DNA from: an uncultured delta proteobacterium
GTDB lineage: Bacteria; Myxococcota_A; Polyangia; Polyangiales; JADJMO01
NCBI GenBank assembly: GCA_903923175.1
Contig: CAIXWQ010001303.1
Location: 1 to 34,051, forward strand
Direction: 5' to 3'
Length of the DNA: 34,051 nucleotides
The translations under genes were made by a program, and so were the position numbers. Below, one piece after another: positions 1 to 9,809 of the stretch (positions are counted from its first letter, which is position 1; each line of letters opens with the position of its first letter). The notes beneath the pieces are model-generated. The model was not told the origin of the DNA, made no database searches, and saw only the letters and a program-made list of their open reading frames with translations.

Positions 1-3000
1 GCCTCCGTCGCGCGAGCGCGAGCAACGCGAGCGTGGAGCCCGCGAACAGCGCACGCCACGGGGCGCGCGCCGGCGCCGCGCTCGCGTCGACGCTGCATCC
101 GCCGCTCGCCTGCGTGTCGCTGATGCCGACGCACGCCTTGGTCGTGCCGTCGCAGCTGGTGCCGCTCACGCAGTCGTCCGAGGTGGCGCAGCCCTTGAGG
201 CAGCTGCCATCGGTGCCGCAGAGGTAGGGCGCGCAGCTCAGCGTGTTGCCTGCCTTGTCGGTCGACTGCGTGCGATCGGCGCTGCAGGTCGCCCCCTGCA
301 CGCACTTGCCGGACGCGGTGTCGCACTTGAAGGACGCGCCGCAGTCGTCGTTCGTCGCGCAGTTCGCCTTGCATGCGCGCGCCGTGGCGTCGCAGGCGTA
401 CTCGATGCACGAGGTCGCCTCGGGGAGCTTGCAGCCGCCGAGGCCGTCGCACGCGCCGTGCTTCTGCAGCTTCTTGTCGGCGGTGCACGCGTCGGTGCCG
501 CAGGACTGGGTGGTGCCGTTGACCCAGCCGCTGCACTTGTCGCGCGAGGCCGCGTCGCCGTTGCAGGCCTTCTTCGCGCAGTCGCTCGCCTCGAGCGTGT
601 CGCAGACGGCGCGCGTGGTGCCGTGCGGCGGGCCGGTGACCGGCGTGCACGTCCCCTCGCTCCCCTTCACGTCGCACGCCTCGCACTGGCCGTCGCACCC
701 CTTGTCGCAGCAGAGGCCGTCGACGCAGTGCCCGGACGCGCACTCCGCCGACGCCGCGCACATGACGCCGCTCCCCTTGAGGCACTGGCCGGGGCTCGCG
801 CCGAGGCCGGCGCACGCGGCGCCCGCGCCGCAGCTCGTGACGCCGCAGCAGACGCCGTCGGCGCAATGCGCGGACTTGCACTGCAGGTCTTCGGTGCAGG
901 GGTTGCCGAGCTCCTGCGCGCCGACGCACGCGCCGGCCTTGCAGAAGCTCCCTGCCGCGCAGTCGTCGTCCTTCGCGCACGCCGTGAGGCACGTCGTGGT
1001 GCCGCACTGGTACGCGCCGCACGTGCGCTGGACGATCGGGCAGTGGCCACCGCCGTCGCAGGTCGTGACGTCGGTCTCCGTGCCGCCCGCGCACGCCGGC
1101 GTGCCGCAGGAGACCGCCTTCGGCGCGTTGTGGCACGCGAGCGCGTCGGTCCCGTCGCAGCTGAGGCCGCACACCGCGTCACCCACGCTGGTGCTGCACG
1201 CCGCGTGTCCCGGCTTCGGCTGTCCGACGACCGGCACGCAGGTCCCCTCCTTGCCGGAGACGCCGCACGCCTCGCACGAGCCGGTGCAGCCGGTGTCGCA
1301 GCAGAAGCCGTCGACGCAATGGCTCGAGGCGCACTCGCTGTTGGTGCTGCACGTGCTCCCCTGCAGCTTCGCGCAGTGGCCGGCGCTCGAGGTCGACGCG
1401 TTGCACGACGCGCCCACGCCGCAGCTGGCGCTGCCGCAGCAGACGCCGTTGGTGCAGAAGCCGCTCGGGCACGCCGACGGATCCGTGCACGGAACGCCGA
1501 GCCCCTCGATCGGCACGCAGAATCCGCCCTTGCAGTAGTTGCCCGACTGGCAGTCGGCGGCGACCATGCAAGACGACTTGCAGGCCGTCGCGCTCGTGCA
1601 CTTGTACGTGCCGCAGTCACCCGTGGACGCGTTGCACGAGCCCGAGCCGTTGCACGTGCCGAGGTGCGAGACCGTCGAGAGCGGCGAGCCGTCGGTGCAC
1701 GTGTCGGCGCCGCACTTCGTCGCGCCGGTCGGATAGTTGCACTGGGTCGTGTCCGTGCCGTTGCAGCTGGGACCGCACGCGGTGCCGACGCCGGTGCCGC
1801 TGCACGCGCCACGGGTTCCGTGCGGCACGCCGGTGGTCGGCGAGCACGTGCCGATCAGGCTCGTGACGTCGCAAGCCTGGCACTTGCCGCTGCACGCCGA
1901 GTCGCAGCACACGCCGTCGACGCAGAAGCCCGAGCCGCACTCGCTGCTCGAGGTGCACGCCGCGGCGTTGGCCTTGGCGCAGTGGCCACGCGCCGTCGGC
2001 AGGTTGCACGAGAAGCCGGAGCCCGTGCACGCGGAGTCGCAGCACACGCCGAAGGCGCAGTTGCCGCTGAGGCACGCGTTGGCCGCGCTGCAGCCGTCGC
2101 CGTTGGGCTGCTTGAGCACGCACGCGCCGCCGCTGCAGTAGTAGCTGCTGCTCGCGCAGTCGGCGTCCGCCACGCAAGTGGTCGCGCACGCGCTCGTGCC
2201 GCACTTGTACGCGCCGCACGCGGTGGTCGTCTGCGTGCAGGCGCCGGAGCCGTTGCACGAGCCGAGGTTGGTCTGTTGGCCCGACGCGCACGAAGGCGTG
2301 CCGCACGAGACGCCGCTGCCGGCCGCGTGGCACGCCGTGGCATCGGCGCCGTTGCAGCTCGGCCCGCACGCGGTGCCCGCGCCCGTGCCGGTGCACGCGC
2401 TGCGCGTACCGTGCGGCGCGCCGGAGATCGTGAGGCAGGAGCCCAGCGCGCCCGCGACGTTGCACGCCTGGCACTGGCCGCCGCACGCGCTGTTGCAGCA
2501 CACGCCGTCGATGCAGTTGCCCGTGGAGCAGGCGCGGCAGGTCCCCGACGTCTTGCAGTCGCTCGTCAGGTTGCAGGTCGCGCCCTGGGCCTTCTGCGCG
2601 ACGCACGCGCCGGCCGCGCTGCAGTAGAAGCCCGACTGGCACTGCGCGTCGCTCGTGCACCCGGTGGGGCACGTGGCGTTGCTGCCGTCGCACGCGTACG
2701 CGATGCACGCGGGAGCGCCCGCCGACGACACCGGCGCCGCCTTGCACGTCCCGTTGGTCGCGCCGGCCCAGCCGAGCGCCGCGCCGTTGCACGCGTCGCA
2801 CGAGCCGCCGCACGCGGTGTCGCAGCAATAGCCATCGATGCAGTTGCCGGAGCCGCAGACCCGGCAGCCGAGCGTCTTGCAGTCGGCGCCCGCGGCAGGG
2901 TTGCACTTGCTCCCCTGCCCGAGGCGCGGCTGGCAGGTGCCCGCGGCGGTGCAGTAGTCGCCGCCGACGCAGTCGGCGTCGCTGCCGCAGGTCGTGGGGC

Positions 3001-6000
3001 AGCTCGTCAGCGTGCCGTCGCAGAGGTTGCTCGTGCACCCGGGGCTCCCCGCGCTCCCCTTCGCCGCGGGCGTGCACGTGCCAGGCACGAGGTTGCAGAC
3101 GTCGCAGGCGGCGCCGCAGGCCGTGTTGCAGCAGTAGCCGTCGACGCAGTTGCCGCTCGCGCACTGGGTCGCGGTCGTGCACGCCTGGCCGTTCTTCGCG
3201 AGGCAGCCGCCGGTCGCGGAGCAGGTGCTCGTCCCGGCGCACGTCCCCGGATCGTCGGCGTTGGCGACCGTCGTGCACGTGCCCGGGGTCGCCGCGCACG
3301 TCTGGCACGCGCCGCCGCACGCGCTCGTGCAGCACACGTTGTCGACGCAGGTCGTGGTGCCGGCGCACTCGCGGCAGCCCGCCGCGAGGCAGTCGCCGCC
3401 CGAGGCGGTGTTGCACGTGCCGCCCGCGCCGCGCCGCGCCTGACAGACCCCGCCCGACGCGCAGAAATAGGCCGCGCCGCAATCGGCGTCGGTCGCGCAC
3501 GTCCCGGGGCACGCGCCGTTGGTGCCGTCGCAGAGGAAGGCGCCGCAGATCGGATTCACGCCGCCCGCGCCCTTGCCGATCACCGTGCACGTACCCGGCG
3601 TCGCGCTGCACACGTCGCAGCCGCCGGAGCACGCGGTATCGCAGCAGTAGCCGTCGGCGCAGAAGCCGCTGGCGCAGGTCGTGCCGGAGCCGGTGCACGG
3701 CTGCGCCTGTCGCAGCTTGCACTGCCCGGAGCCGTCGCAGCTCTTCGTCGCCGCCGGGCAGCTGTCGGAGTCGTCGGCGCCGATCACCGAGGCGCACTGC
3801 CCGACCGTGCCCGCGAGGTTGCAGGCCTGGCAGCTCCCGCACGAGACCTGCTCGCAGCAGACGCCGTCGACGCAGAAGCCGGTGGCGCACTGCGCGTCGA
3901 GCGAGCAGGCGCCGCCGCGGGTGTAGTACTCCCACGTGTCGCGACGCCCGCCGCTCCCCGTGGCGCCGCCGAAGGCGACGACGCGGCGTCGGCTCGCGTC
4001 GTACTGGAGCACCTGCCCCCAGCGCATCTCCGGCCCGCCGCCGGCCGCGACCGTCTGCACCCAGGTCGAGCCGGCGTTGTCCCACTCCCAGGTGGTGGAG
4101 AGCGACTGGTTCACGAAGTAGTTGGTGCCGTCGGTCGTGCCGCCGAAGAGGACCATCTTCTTGCGGGTCGTGTCGTACGCGATCTGCGCGCCGATCCGCC
4201 CGCCGAGCCCCGCGGGCGCCGCCGCCTGACGGCTCACCCACGCGCTGCCGGACCACTCCCACGTGTCGCCGCAGAGCGTGCCGACGCCTGCGGGGCACTG
4301 CCCGCCGTACATGACGACGCGCTGGCGATCGGGGTCGTACGCCATCGACGCCCACTTGCGGGCCGGCGGCACCGTGGCGTTGCAAGGGCTCCCGGCGCAC
4401 ATCTGGCTCCAGGTCGCGCCGTTCCACTCCCACGTGTCGCCGAGCGTGGCGCCGCCCGAGTCCTGCCCGCCGAAGACCACGAAGCGGCCGCGGAAGGAGT
4501 CGTACGCACCCGCCGAATACGTGCGCGCCGACGGCTTGGTCGCGCCCGTGACGCACGCGGCGCACATCTTCGTGAAGCTGCTGCCGTTGTACGTGTACGT
4601 GTCGTCGTAGTACGTGCCGCCGTTGATGCCGCCGAAGATCACGAACTGCTGATTGACGGTGTCGAAGCCGCCGACCGCGCCCTGGCGCACCAGCGGCTTG
4701 GAGGCCGCGCACGCCCCGCCCGTGCAGGTCTGCGTCCAGGTGTAGCCGGTCCACTCCCAGACGTCGTTCGTCGTCCCGGTGCCGCCGAAGAGGATCACCC
4801 GGTTGCGCGCGGCGTCGTACGCGCTCGCAGACAGCGAGCGGCCGCCGATGCCGTCGAAGATCGTCGTCCAGCTCGAGCCGACGCTGGTGTACTCGTACGT
4901 GAAACCGCGGCTCACCACGACCTTGCCGCGAACGGAGTCGTAGGCGGACGCCTGATCGGAGACGGCGAGGGCGGTGCTCGTCTTCGTCCACACCGTGCCG
5001 AAGAGCTCCCACGTGTCCGAGAGCGGATCGGTCCCGGCGGTGCGTCCGCCCGCGATGAGCCCTTTGCCGACGCCCCCCTCCCAGACGAACGTCCCGACGG
5101 CGCGCCCGGGGAGCGTGCTGCTGTCGCTCGTGGTGGTGGCGATCGGCGTCCAGGTGCCGACGGCCCCGACCTGCGTGTAGCGCCACAGGTCGTTGTAGTA
5201 GGTGACGCCCGGCGCGGCATCGATGTCCGACTGCCCACCGAAGAGCAGCACGCGGCCGTTCGTGGTGTCGTAGGTCATCATGTGACGCTGACGCTTCGAC
5301 GGTCCGGTCGTCGCGGTCTGCTGCCACGACGTGCCGTCCCACGTCCACGTCTCGGTGTTCGCCGTGCCGGCCGAGCCGGTGAAGCCGCCGAACAACACGA
5401 CCTTGCCGGTGCCGTCGTACGCCATCGCGGCGTCCGGACGAACGGACGGCGGCGTGCACCCTGGAGGACACTTCTTGTACCAGGCGTTGCCGTCCCACTC
5501 CCACGTGTCGTTGAGGCCGTACCCGCCGAAGAGCACGGTGACCTTGCGAGACGGGTCGTACGCCATCGCGGCGCCCGAGCGCGCGGGCGGACCGGAGTTC
5601 GCGCGGAGCGACCAAGCGACGCCGTCCCACTCCCACGTCTGCTGGTTGACGCCGCTGAACGAGAACCCTCCGAAGAGCACCGTCTTGCCACGCACCGAGT
5701 CGAACGCGGCCGTGCCCCAGCGGTGGTTGTCCATCAGCTGCTCGCGGGCCTGCCAGACCGCCGTCTCGACGGCGGGGTCGACCACGATCGGAAACGCGAG
5801 CCCGGCCGTGTCGATCCCGACCGACAGCGTCTTGCCGTCCCACCGGAGCGAGGCGTCGCGCGTCACGCCCTTGGCGTCGACCGCGACGGCGCTCGGGATG
5901 CGCAGCAGCGCGTCGCCCTGCTCGTCGAGGAATTCGAGCGCGCCGTGCTCGGCCTGGCGCGTCTTGGCGAGGTGCCTCGGCAGCGAGATGCCGAGCTGGA

Positions 6001-6568
6001 ACTCGCGCGGCGCCCTGTCGTCCTTGAGCACGTAGGCCCATTCGAGGCGCTCGGGCGAGGCGACGAAGGCGAGATCGGTCGAGGGGAACGCGTCGCGGTA
6101 GATGCCGCGCCCGCCGTCGAGCGCGAGGGCGGACGCGTTGGCGGCGAGGTGCGTGAGCTTGAGGCGATACAGCTCGCTGACGCCGAGCCCGGCCTCGAAG
6201 GGCTGATCGGCGCGGGCGGGCAGGCGCGCACCGACGTGGTTCCCGCGCTCCGTCCACGCGGCGCGCCAGCCCGGGGAGAGCACGCCTTCGGGCGAGGTCC
6301 GGAAGCCCTCCGCGGTGGGCTCGAATCGCTGGGCGAGGGCCGTCCGCGAGGCGAGCGCGGTCTGGATGCCATCCGCCACGGCGCGCGCGGCCTCGTCGTG
6401 CTCGACGATCGCGACCGTGCCCGGCAGCGAGGCGTCGGGCGCCGCAGGGGCGTCGCTTCGAGGTGAGGAGCAGCCGGCGATCGTCGCCGCCACGAGCGCG
6501 AACGCGGCCACCACGACACCGAACGCCGCACGCGGACGTGCGCCCTGCACGCTTTCTCGAATCGCCAT
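1..6568 (-). CDS. Large surface lipoprotein: N-terminal lipobox, Kelch/galactose-oxidase-like repeats, long Cys-rich repeats, MYXO-CTERM-like C-terminus; 3' end truncated by window edge
   Basis: Frame read from ATG at 6568 (complement) gives MAIRESVQGARPRAAFGVVVAAFALVAATIAGC|SS, then repeated YDxxRxxVVLFGGxxxxxxxxDTWEWDGxxW units, then repeated CxSGxCxDGxCCxxxCxGxCxAC units, ending ...GGCSVDASAAPARAPWRALFAGSTLALLALARRR at the edge. Codon register is the same at both ends. Not in the ORF track because no stop lies inside the window. Confidence 0.9.
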   Translation of the reverse strand, partial: MAIRESVQGARPRAAFGVVVAAFALVAATIAGCSSPRSDAPAAPDASLPGTVAIVEHDEAARAVADGIQTALASRTALAQRFEPTAEGFRTSPEGVLSPGWRAAWTERGNHVGARLPARADQPFEAGLGVSELYRLKLTHLAANASALALDGGRGIYRDAFPSTDLAFVASPERLEWAYVLKDDRAPREFQLGISLPRHLAKTRQAEHGALEFLDEQGDALLRIPSAVAVDAKGVTRDASLRWDGKTLSVGIDTAGLAFPIVVDPAVETAVWQAREQLMDNHRWGTAAFDSVRGKTVLFGGFSFSGVNQQTWEWDGVAWSLRANSGPPARSGAAMAYDPSRKVTVLFGGYGLNDTWEWDGNAWYKKCPPGCTPPSVRPDAAMAYDGTGKVVLFGGFTGSAGTANTETWTWDGTSWQQTATTGPSKRQRHMMTYDTTNGRVLLFGGQSDIDAAPGVTYYNDLWRYTQVGAVGTWTPIATTTSDSSTLPGRAVGTFVWEGGVGKGLIAGGRTAGTDPLSDTWELFGTVWTKTSTALAVSDQASAYDSVRGKVVVSRGFTYEYTSVGSSWTTIFDGIGGRSLSASAYDAARNRVILFGGTGTTNDVWEWTGYTWTQTCTGGACAASKPLVRQGAVGGFDTVNQQFVIFGGINGGTYYDDTYTYNGSSFTKMCAACVTGATKPSARTYSAGAYDSFRGRFVVFGGQDSGGATLGDTWEWNGATWSQMCAGSPCNATVPPARKWASMAYDPDRQRVVMYGGQCPAGVGTLCGDTWEWSGSAWVSRQAAAPAGLGGRIGAQIAYDTTRKKMVLFGGTTDGTNYFVNQSLSTTWEWDNAGSTWVQTVAAGGGPEMRWGQVLQYDASRRRVVAFGGATGSGGRRDTWEYYTRGGACSLDAQCATGFCVDGVCCEQVSCGSCQACNLAGTVGQCASVIGADDSDSCPAATKSCDGSGQCKLRQAQPCTGSGTTCASGFCADGYCCDTACSGGCDVCSATPGTCTVIGKGAGGVNPICGAFLCDGTNGACPGTCATDADCGAAYFCASGGVCQARRGAGGTCNTASGGDCLAAGCRECAGTTTCVDNVCCTSACGGACQTCAATPGTCTTVANADDPGTCAGTSTCSATGGCLAKNGQACTTATQCASGNCVDGYCCNTACGAACDVCNLVPGTCTPAAKGSAGSPGCTSNLCDGTLTSCPTTCGSDADCVGGDYCTAAGTCQPRLGQGSKCNPAAGADCKTLGCRVCGSGNCIDGYCCDTACGGSCDACNGAALGWAGATNGTCKAAPVSSAGAPACIAYACDGSNATCPTGCTSDAQCQSGFYCSAAGACVAQKAQGATCNLTSDCKTSGTCRACSTGNCIDGVCCNSACGGQCQACNVAGALGSCLTISGAPHGTRSACTGTGAGTACGPSCNGADATACHAAGSGVSCGTPSCASGQQTNLGSCNGSGACTQTTTACGAYKCGTSACATTCVADADCASSSYYCSGGACVLKQPNGDGCSAANACLSGNCAFGVCCDSACTGSGFSCNLPTARGHCAKANAAACTSSSECGSGFCVDGVCCDSACSGKCQACDVTSLIGTCSPTTGVPHGTRGACSGTGVGTACGPSCNGTDTTQCNYPTGATKCGADTCTDGSPLSTVSHLGTCNGSGSCNASTGDCGTYKCTSATACKSSCMVAADCQSGNYCKGGFCVPIEGLGVPCTDPSACPSGFCTNGVCCGSASCGVGASCNASTSSAGHCAKLQGSTCSTNSECASSHCVDGFCCDTGCTGSCEACGVSGKEGTCVPVVGQPKPGHAACSTSVGDAVCGLSCDGTDALACHNAPKAVSCGTPACAGGTETDVTTCDGGGHCPIVQRTCGAYQCGTTTCLTACAKDDDCAAGSFCKAGACVGAQELGNPCTEDLQCKSAHCADGVCCGVTSCGAGAACAGLGASPGQCLKGSGVMCAASAECASGHCVDGLCCDKGCDGQCEACDVKGSEGTCTPVTGPPHGTTRAVCDTLEASDCAKKACNGDAASRDKCSGWVNGTTQSCGTDACTADKKLQKHGACDGLGGCKLPEATSCIEYACDATARACKANCATNDDCGASFKCDTASGKCVQGATCSADRTQSTDKAGNTLSCAPYLCGTDGSCLKGCATSDDCVSGTSCDGTTKACVGISDTQASGGCSVDASAAPARAPWRALFAGSTLALLALARRR
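2..106 (-). other. MYXO-CTERM-like sorting tail (GC motif, hydrophobic helix, Arg cluster)
   Basis: Translation ASGGCSVDASAAPARAPWRALFAGSTLALLALARRR at the truncated 3' end. Confidence 0.75.
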
Positions 6569-6819
6569 GTCCCCCCCTCGCGCGTCGCACTGCCGACGAG
6601 CAAAGGCCACGAAACGACGGCGGGGGCGCCGTCGCAAGCAAAAACGCGAACGCGAGGGGGATTCGGGGCGCTCGGAGAGCGAGACGAAGTCGCGTAGATC
6701 CGCCCGATATCCAATCGTCGCGTCGAAGCAGCGGTGCGTCGACGCGAAGCGTGGAATCCGCCCGGACGGCTCGGATTCACCGCACCCTGGGCGACTCCCC
6801 TCGCCGCGGCGGCGACGAC

Positions 6820-7230
6820 TCAGCTTCGACGGCGATCCACCAGCCGACGGAGCGCGCGCTCGGCCGCGTCGGCCGCGGCGTCGAAGGACGCGCGCACGCT
6901 AGGATCCTCGGCCTCGACCAGGACCTTCCCCGCCGAAGGCACGTCGACCGCGAATCGGCACACGTACGAGGGCGCGCCCTGCGGCCCGCTGACGCGCTCG
7001 AGGCGCACGGCCACGCGATCGAGCGTGACGCCGAAGCGCGCGAGCTTGAAGCCGACGCGCTTGGAGACGTACTCGCGGAACGTGGCGTCGATGCGCATGC
7101 CGAGGCCGCGCAGGACGAACGGGGTGGTCGGCGAGAGCGCGCGCTGGTGCGTCGGCGACGCGGGCGCGGGCTCCTTGGCGGCGTGAGCGGCGCGCCCAGC
7201 GGCGCGGGGGGACGACTTGCGGGCGGCCAT
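6820..7230 (-). CDS. HPF/RaiA-like ribosome-associated protein (sigma-54 modulation protein family)
   Basis: 136 aa; MRIDATFREYVSKRVGFKLARFGVTLDRVAVRLERVSGPQGAPSYVCRFAVDVPSAGKVLVEAEDPSVRASFDAAADAAERALRRLVDRRR resembles the HPF/RaiA core. Confidence 0.7.
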   Translation of the reverse strand: MAARKSSPRAAGRAAHAAKEPAPASPTHQRALSPTTPFVLRGLGMRIDATFREYVSKRVGFKLARFGVTLDRVAVRLERVSGPQGAPSYVCRFAVDVPSAGKVLVEAEDPSVRASFDAAADAAERALRRLVDRRRS

Positions 7231-7277
7231 GGATCACTTGTACCGCGCGAACGCTCGACGTGGAACCTGCCGGCGTC

Positions 7278-8807
7278 TCAGCGGATCCCGTTCGCCGCGA
7301 AGCGCTTGAGGAAGCCGTACGTCCCCGCGCCGCCCATCGTGTTGCACGTCGCCGAGGCGTAGCCCGGCGCGCAGTCCTTGTCGCGGTCGTACGACCAGTG
7401 GTGGATCCCGGCGAGTCCCATCGATTTGGCGAACGACGAGATCGCGTCGACGTCCGCGAGCGTGAAGGTCTCGCCGGCGGTGTCGTTGCCGCCGATCATC
7501 GGCGTGAGCTCGATCGCGCCCCACGGAATGCCCCAGTGGTCGTGCAGGTCGTACGCGGCCTGGATCGCCGATTGCCCCATCTGGCACGCGCCGGCCGAGA
7601 CGACGCACACGCCCGCGCTCGGTGAGCCGTAGTCCATGGTCATGAGGTTCACGGTGAGCCACGACGGCCAGGCGCCGGGGACCGCCGCCTTCACGGTCTG
7701 CAGCGACTGGGCGCCATAGACGTTCAGCGCGTCCGGGGCGCTCGCACCGAGCGACTTCGCGACGCTCGCGCCGGCGTTGGCGCCGAGCGTGGCGAGCGTG
7801 AGGCTGAAGCGCAGGCCAGGGTGCGCGGCGTGCGCGTGGACGATGCGCGCCACGAGCGCCTTGATCACGTCCGGCGACTGCCCGGCCTCGATGTCGAAGT
7901 CGACGCCGATCAGCTGGGTCGACGACCACCGCGAGAGGAAGGTCTCGAAGCCCGCGTCGGAGCTGCAGGTGAAGGAGCCGGCCGCGCCGCCGGTCGACAC
8001 GATGAACTGGATCTTCGACGCCTCGAGCAGCGCGACGTTCGCCTTCGCCATCGTCGCGCCGGGGACGCCGCCGAAGTTCTCCGCGCCGCACTCGCCCGTC
8101 GCGAAGGCGAGCGTGATCGCGCGCGCCCCCTGGGCGGCGAGATCCTTCGCGAGCGAGACGCGCGCCCCCGGCAACGTCGTCGACGCGACGTTGGTGTTCC
8201 AGTCCATGTCGATGCCCGTGTCCTTGTACGCGCTGAACACGAAGCCCGGCGCGGGGCCCGTGGCGATGGGGCCCGCGTCGACCGGCGGCGGAGTGGTGTC
8301 GGGCGTGCCGGTGCTCCCCGTGTCGGCGGCGCTGCCCGCGTCGCCGCCGACCGGACCGCCGCTCCCCTGGGGGCAGGTCCCCCCACCGGGCTCGCAGCCG
8401 AATCCCCAGCTCGTCGCCTGGCAGTGATAGCCCTGATTCAGGTTCGTCGTCGTCCAGCCGCACGACTCGCCGGCGTGCCCTTCGCAGGCGTTCGCGTCGC
8501 TCCCCATGTAGACCCACGCGCCCGGATCGCACGCGCTCGCCGGCGCTCCGGCGTCGGTGCCCGGCGCGGAGTCGGCGGCGGCCTGCGCGTCGGAGCCGGC
8601 CTCGCTCGGCGGCGTGCCCGTATCGGTGCCCGGAGCGCCTGGAGCGTCCGGAGTCCCTGGCGCGCCCGGCGCACCTGCGTCGGCGCCGAGCCCCTGCTCG
8701 CTGTGCGGCGGATCGTCGCTCGCGGAGGAGGCGCATCCGCCGAGCAGCGACGCGAGCGAGAGCGACGAGAGCGAGACGAGCGCGGCGAGGCGGAGGCGGG
8801 TTCGCAT
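7278..8807 (-). CDS. Lipoprotein with C-terminal GH18-like (chitinase/endoglycosidase) domain
   Basis: Start MRTRLRLAALVSLSSLSLASLLGGC (lipobox); Pro/Gly/Ala/Asp linker; small Cys-rich module; TIM-barrel-like domain with LIGVDFDIEAG (GH18 DxDxE core). Confidence 0.8.
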   Translation of the reverse strand: MRTRLRLAALVSLSSLSLASLLGGCASSASDDPPHSEQGLGADAGAPGAPGTPDAPGAPGTDTGTPPSEAGSDAQAAADSAPGTDAGAPASACDPGAWVYMGSDANACEGHAGESCGWTTTNLNQGYHCQATSWGFGCEPGGGTCPQGSGGPVGGDAGSAADTGSTGTPDTTPPPVDAGPIATGPAPGFVFSAYKDTGIDMDWNTNVASTTLPGARVSLAKDLAAQGARAITLAFATGECGAENFGGVPGATMAKANVALLEASKIQFIVSTGGAAGSFTCSSDAGFETFLSRWSSTQLIGVDFDIEAGQSPDVIKALVARIVHAHAAHPGLRFSLTLATLGANAGASVAKSLGASAPDALNVYGAQSLQTVKAAVPGAWPSWLTVNLMTMDYGSPSAGVCVVSAGACQMGQSAIQAAYDLHDHWGIPWGAIELTPMIGGNDTAGETFTLADVDAISSFAKSMGLAGIHHWSYDRDKDCAPGYASATCNTMGGAGTYGFLKRFAANGIR

Positions 8808-9142
8808 GAGGGCTCCTGGTTCCGGGTCCGGGAGCTCGGCTCTGCGAGCGCGATGCCGACGGGCGCTCGGCGTGGCGATCGCACGAAGCGCCTCGAATTC
8901 GAGCCTGTCGTGCGCGAGGCGCGGCCCGCGGCGAGGCGCGCCTGGGGGCGTTCGCCGCCAGGCTGGGGGGAGATCCCCCCGGCGCGGAGGCGAGGCCGGC
9001 GTCTGGGCCGTCGAGTGCGAGCCGGCGCCGGTCGCGCCGAACGCGGGCCCAGTGGAGGCCGCGAAGGCCGCGTGAGCGTCGAGGTGGCGGCGCGTCACTA
9101 CCCGGGGTCAACGCGCTGAGGCCGAAGTGATAAGCGAGCGCC

Positions 9143-9775
9143 GTGGGCAACCCGGCGCTCGCGTTCTTCTCGAAGTGCTTCCCGTCGATCCTCTCGATCG
9201 TCGATCCGCTGGCGCTCGTGCCCATCTACCTCGCGATGGTCGGCGCCGAGCCGCGCGCCGAGCAGCGGCGCATCGCCCTGCGCGCGACCGTGACGATGAC
9301 GATCGTGCTCGCGACCTTCGCCGTCGGTGGCGAGGTGCTCTTCCGCTTCTTCGGGATCACGATCCCAGCGTTCAAGATCGCCGGCGGCATCCTCCTGTTC
9401 TTCAACGCGCTCGAGATGATCCACGCGAAGGCGCTCGAGACGCGCTCGACCGCGGAGGAGCAGTCGGAGGCGCGCGGCAAGGCCGACGTCGCGATCATCC
9501 CGCTCGGCATCCCGCTGCTCGCGGGCCCGGGCGCGATCGCGACCGCGACGATGTGGTCGTCGCGCGCGAAGAGCCTCGCCGAGCGCGGCGCGCTCTACGC
9601 CTCGATCCTCGCGGTCGCGGCGCTGACGGTGACCGCGCTCTTCTTCGCGGGCTCGCTGATCCGCTACTTCAAGCAGACGGGCATCAACATCGCGACGCGG
9701 ATCATGGGCCTGATCCTCGCGGCCACCGCGGCGCAGTTCGTGGTCGACGGCGTGCGCGAGGTGCTCAAGGGGTGA
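9143..9775 (+). CDS. MarC family integral membrane protein
   Basis: 210 aa, GTG start; FPSILSIVDPLALVPIYLAMV and AFKIAGGILLFFNALEMI / IPLGIPLLAGPGAIATATM are characteristic of MarC/UPF0056. Confidence 0.9.
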   Translation: MGNPALAFFSKCFPSILSIVDPLALVPIYLAMVGAEPRAEQRRIALRATVTMTIVLATFAVGGEVLFRFFGITIPAFKIAGGILLFFNALEMIHAKALETRSTAEEQSEARGKADVAIIPLGIPLLAGPGAIATATMWSSRAKSLAERGALYASILAVAALTVTALFFAGSLIRYFKQTGINIATRIMGLILAATAAQFVVDGVREVLKG

Positions 9776-9809
9776 GGCTCGGCTGCGGGCCCGTCGACGC
9801 AAGCCTTTG

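Noticed and set aside
458-6466. 2002-aa plus-strand ORF, and plus-strand ORFs 243..1538, 1737..2141, 5331..6035
   Set aside because: Antisense to the Kelch/Cys-rich lipoprotein; Ala/Arg-rich or anomalous composition with no domain logic. The 458..6466 frame is in codon register with the real gene, so stops need rare TTA/CTA/TCA sense codons, which explains its length.
1617-6641. 1674-aa minus-strand ORF
   Set aside because: A shifted frame of the real lipoprotein gene (GHGDSRKRAGRT is the +1 reading of MAIRESVQGA); Arg-rich translation without Kelch or Cys patterns.
8808-9225. Extended starts of minus-strand ORFs 7234..9225 and 7278..9098
   Set aside because: A clear lipoprotein signal peptide begins at 8807; the upstream translation lacks homology, and ORF 7234..9225 is a shifted frame.
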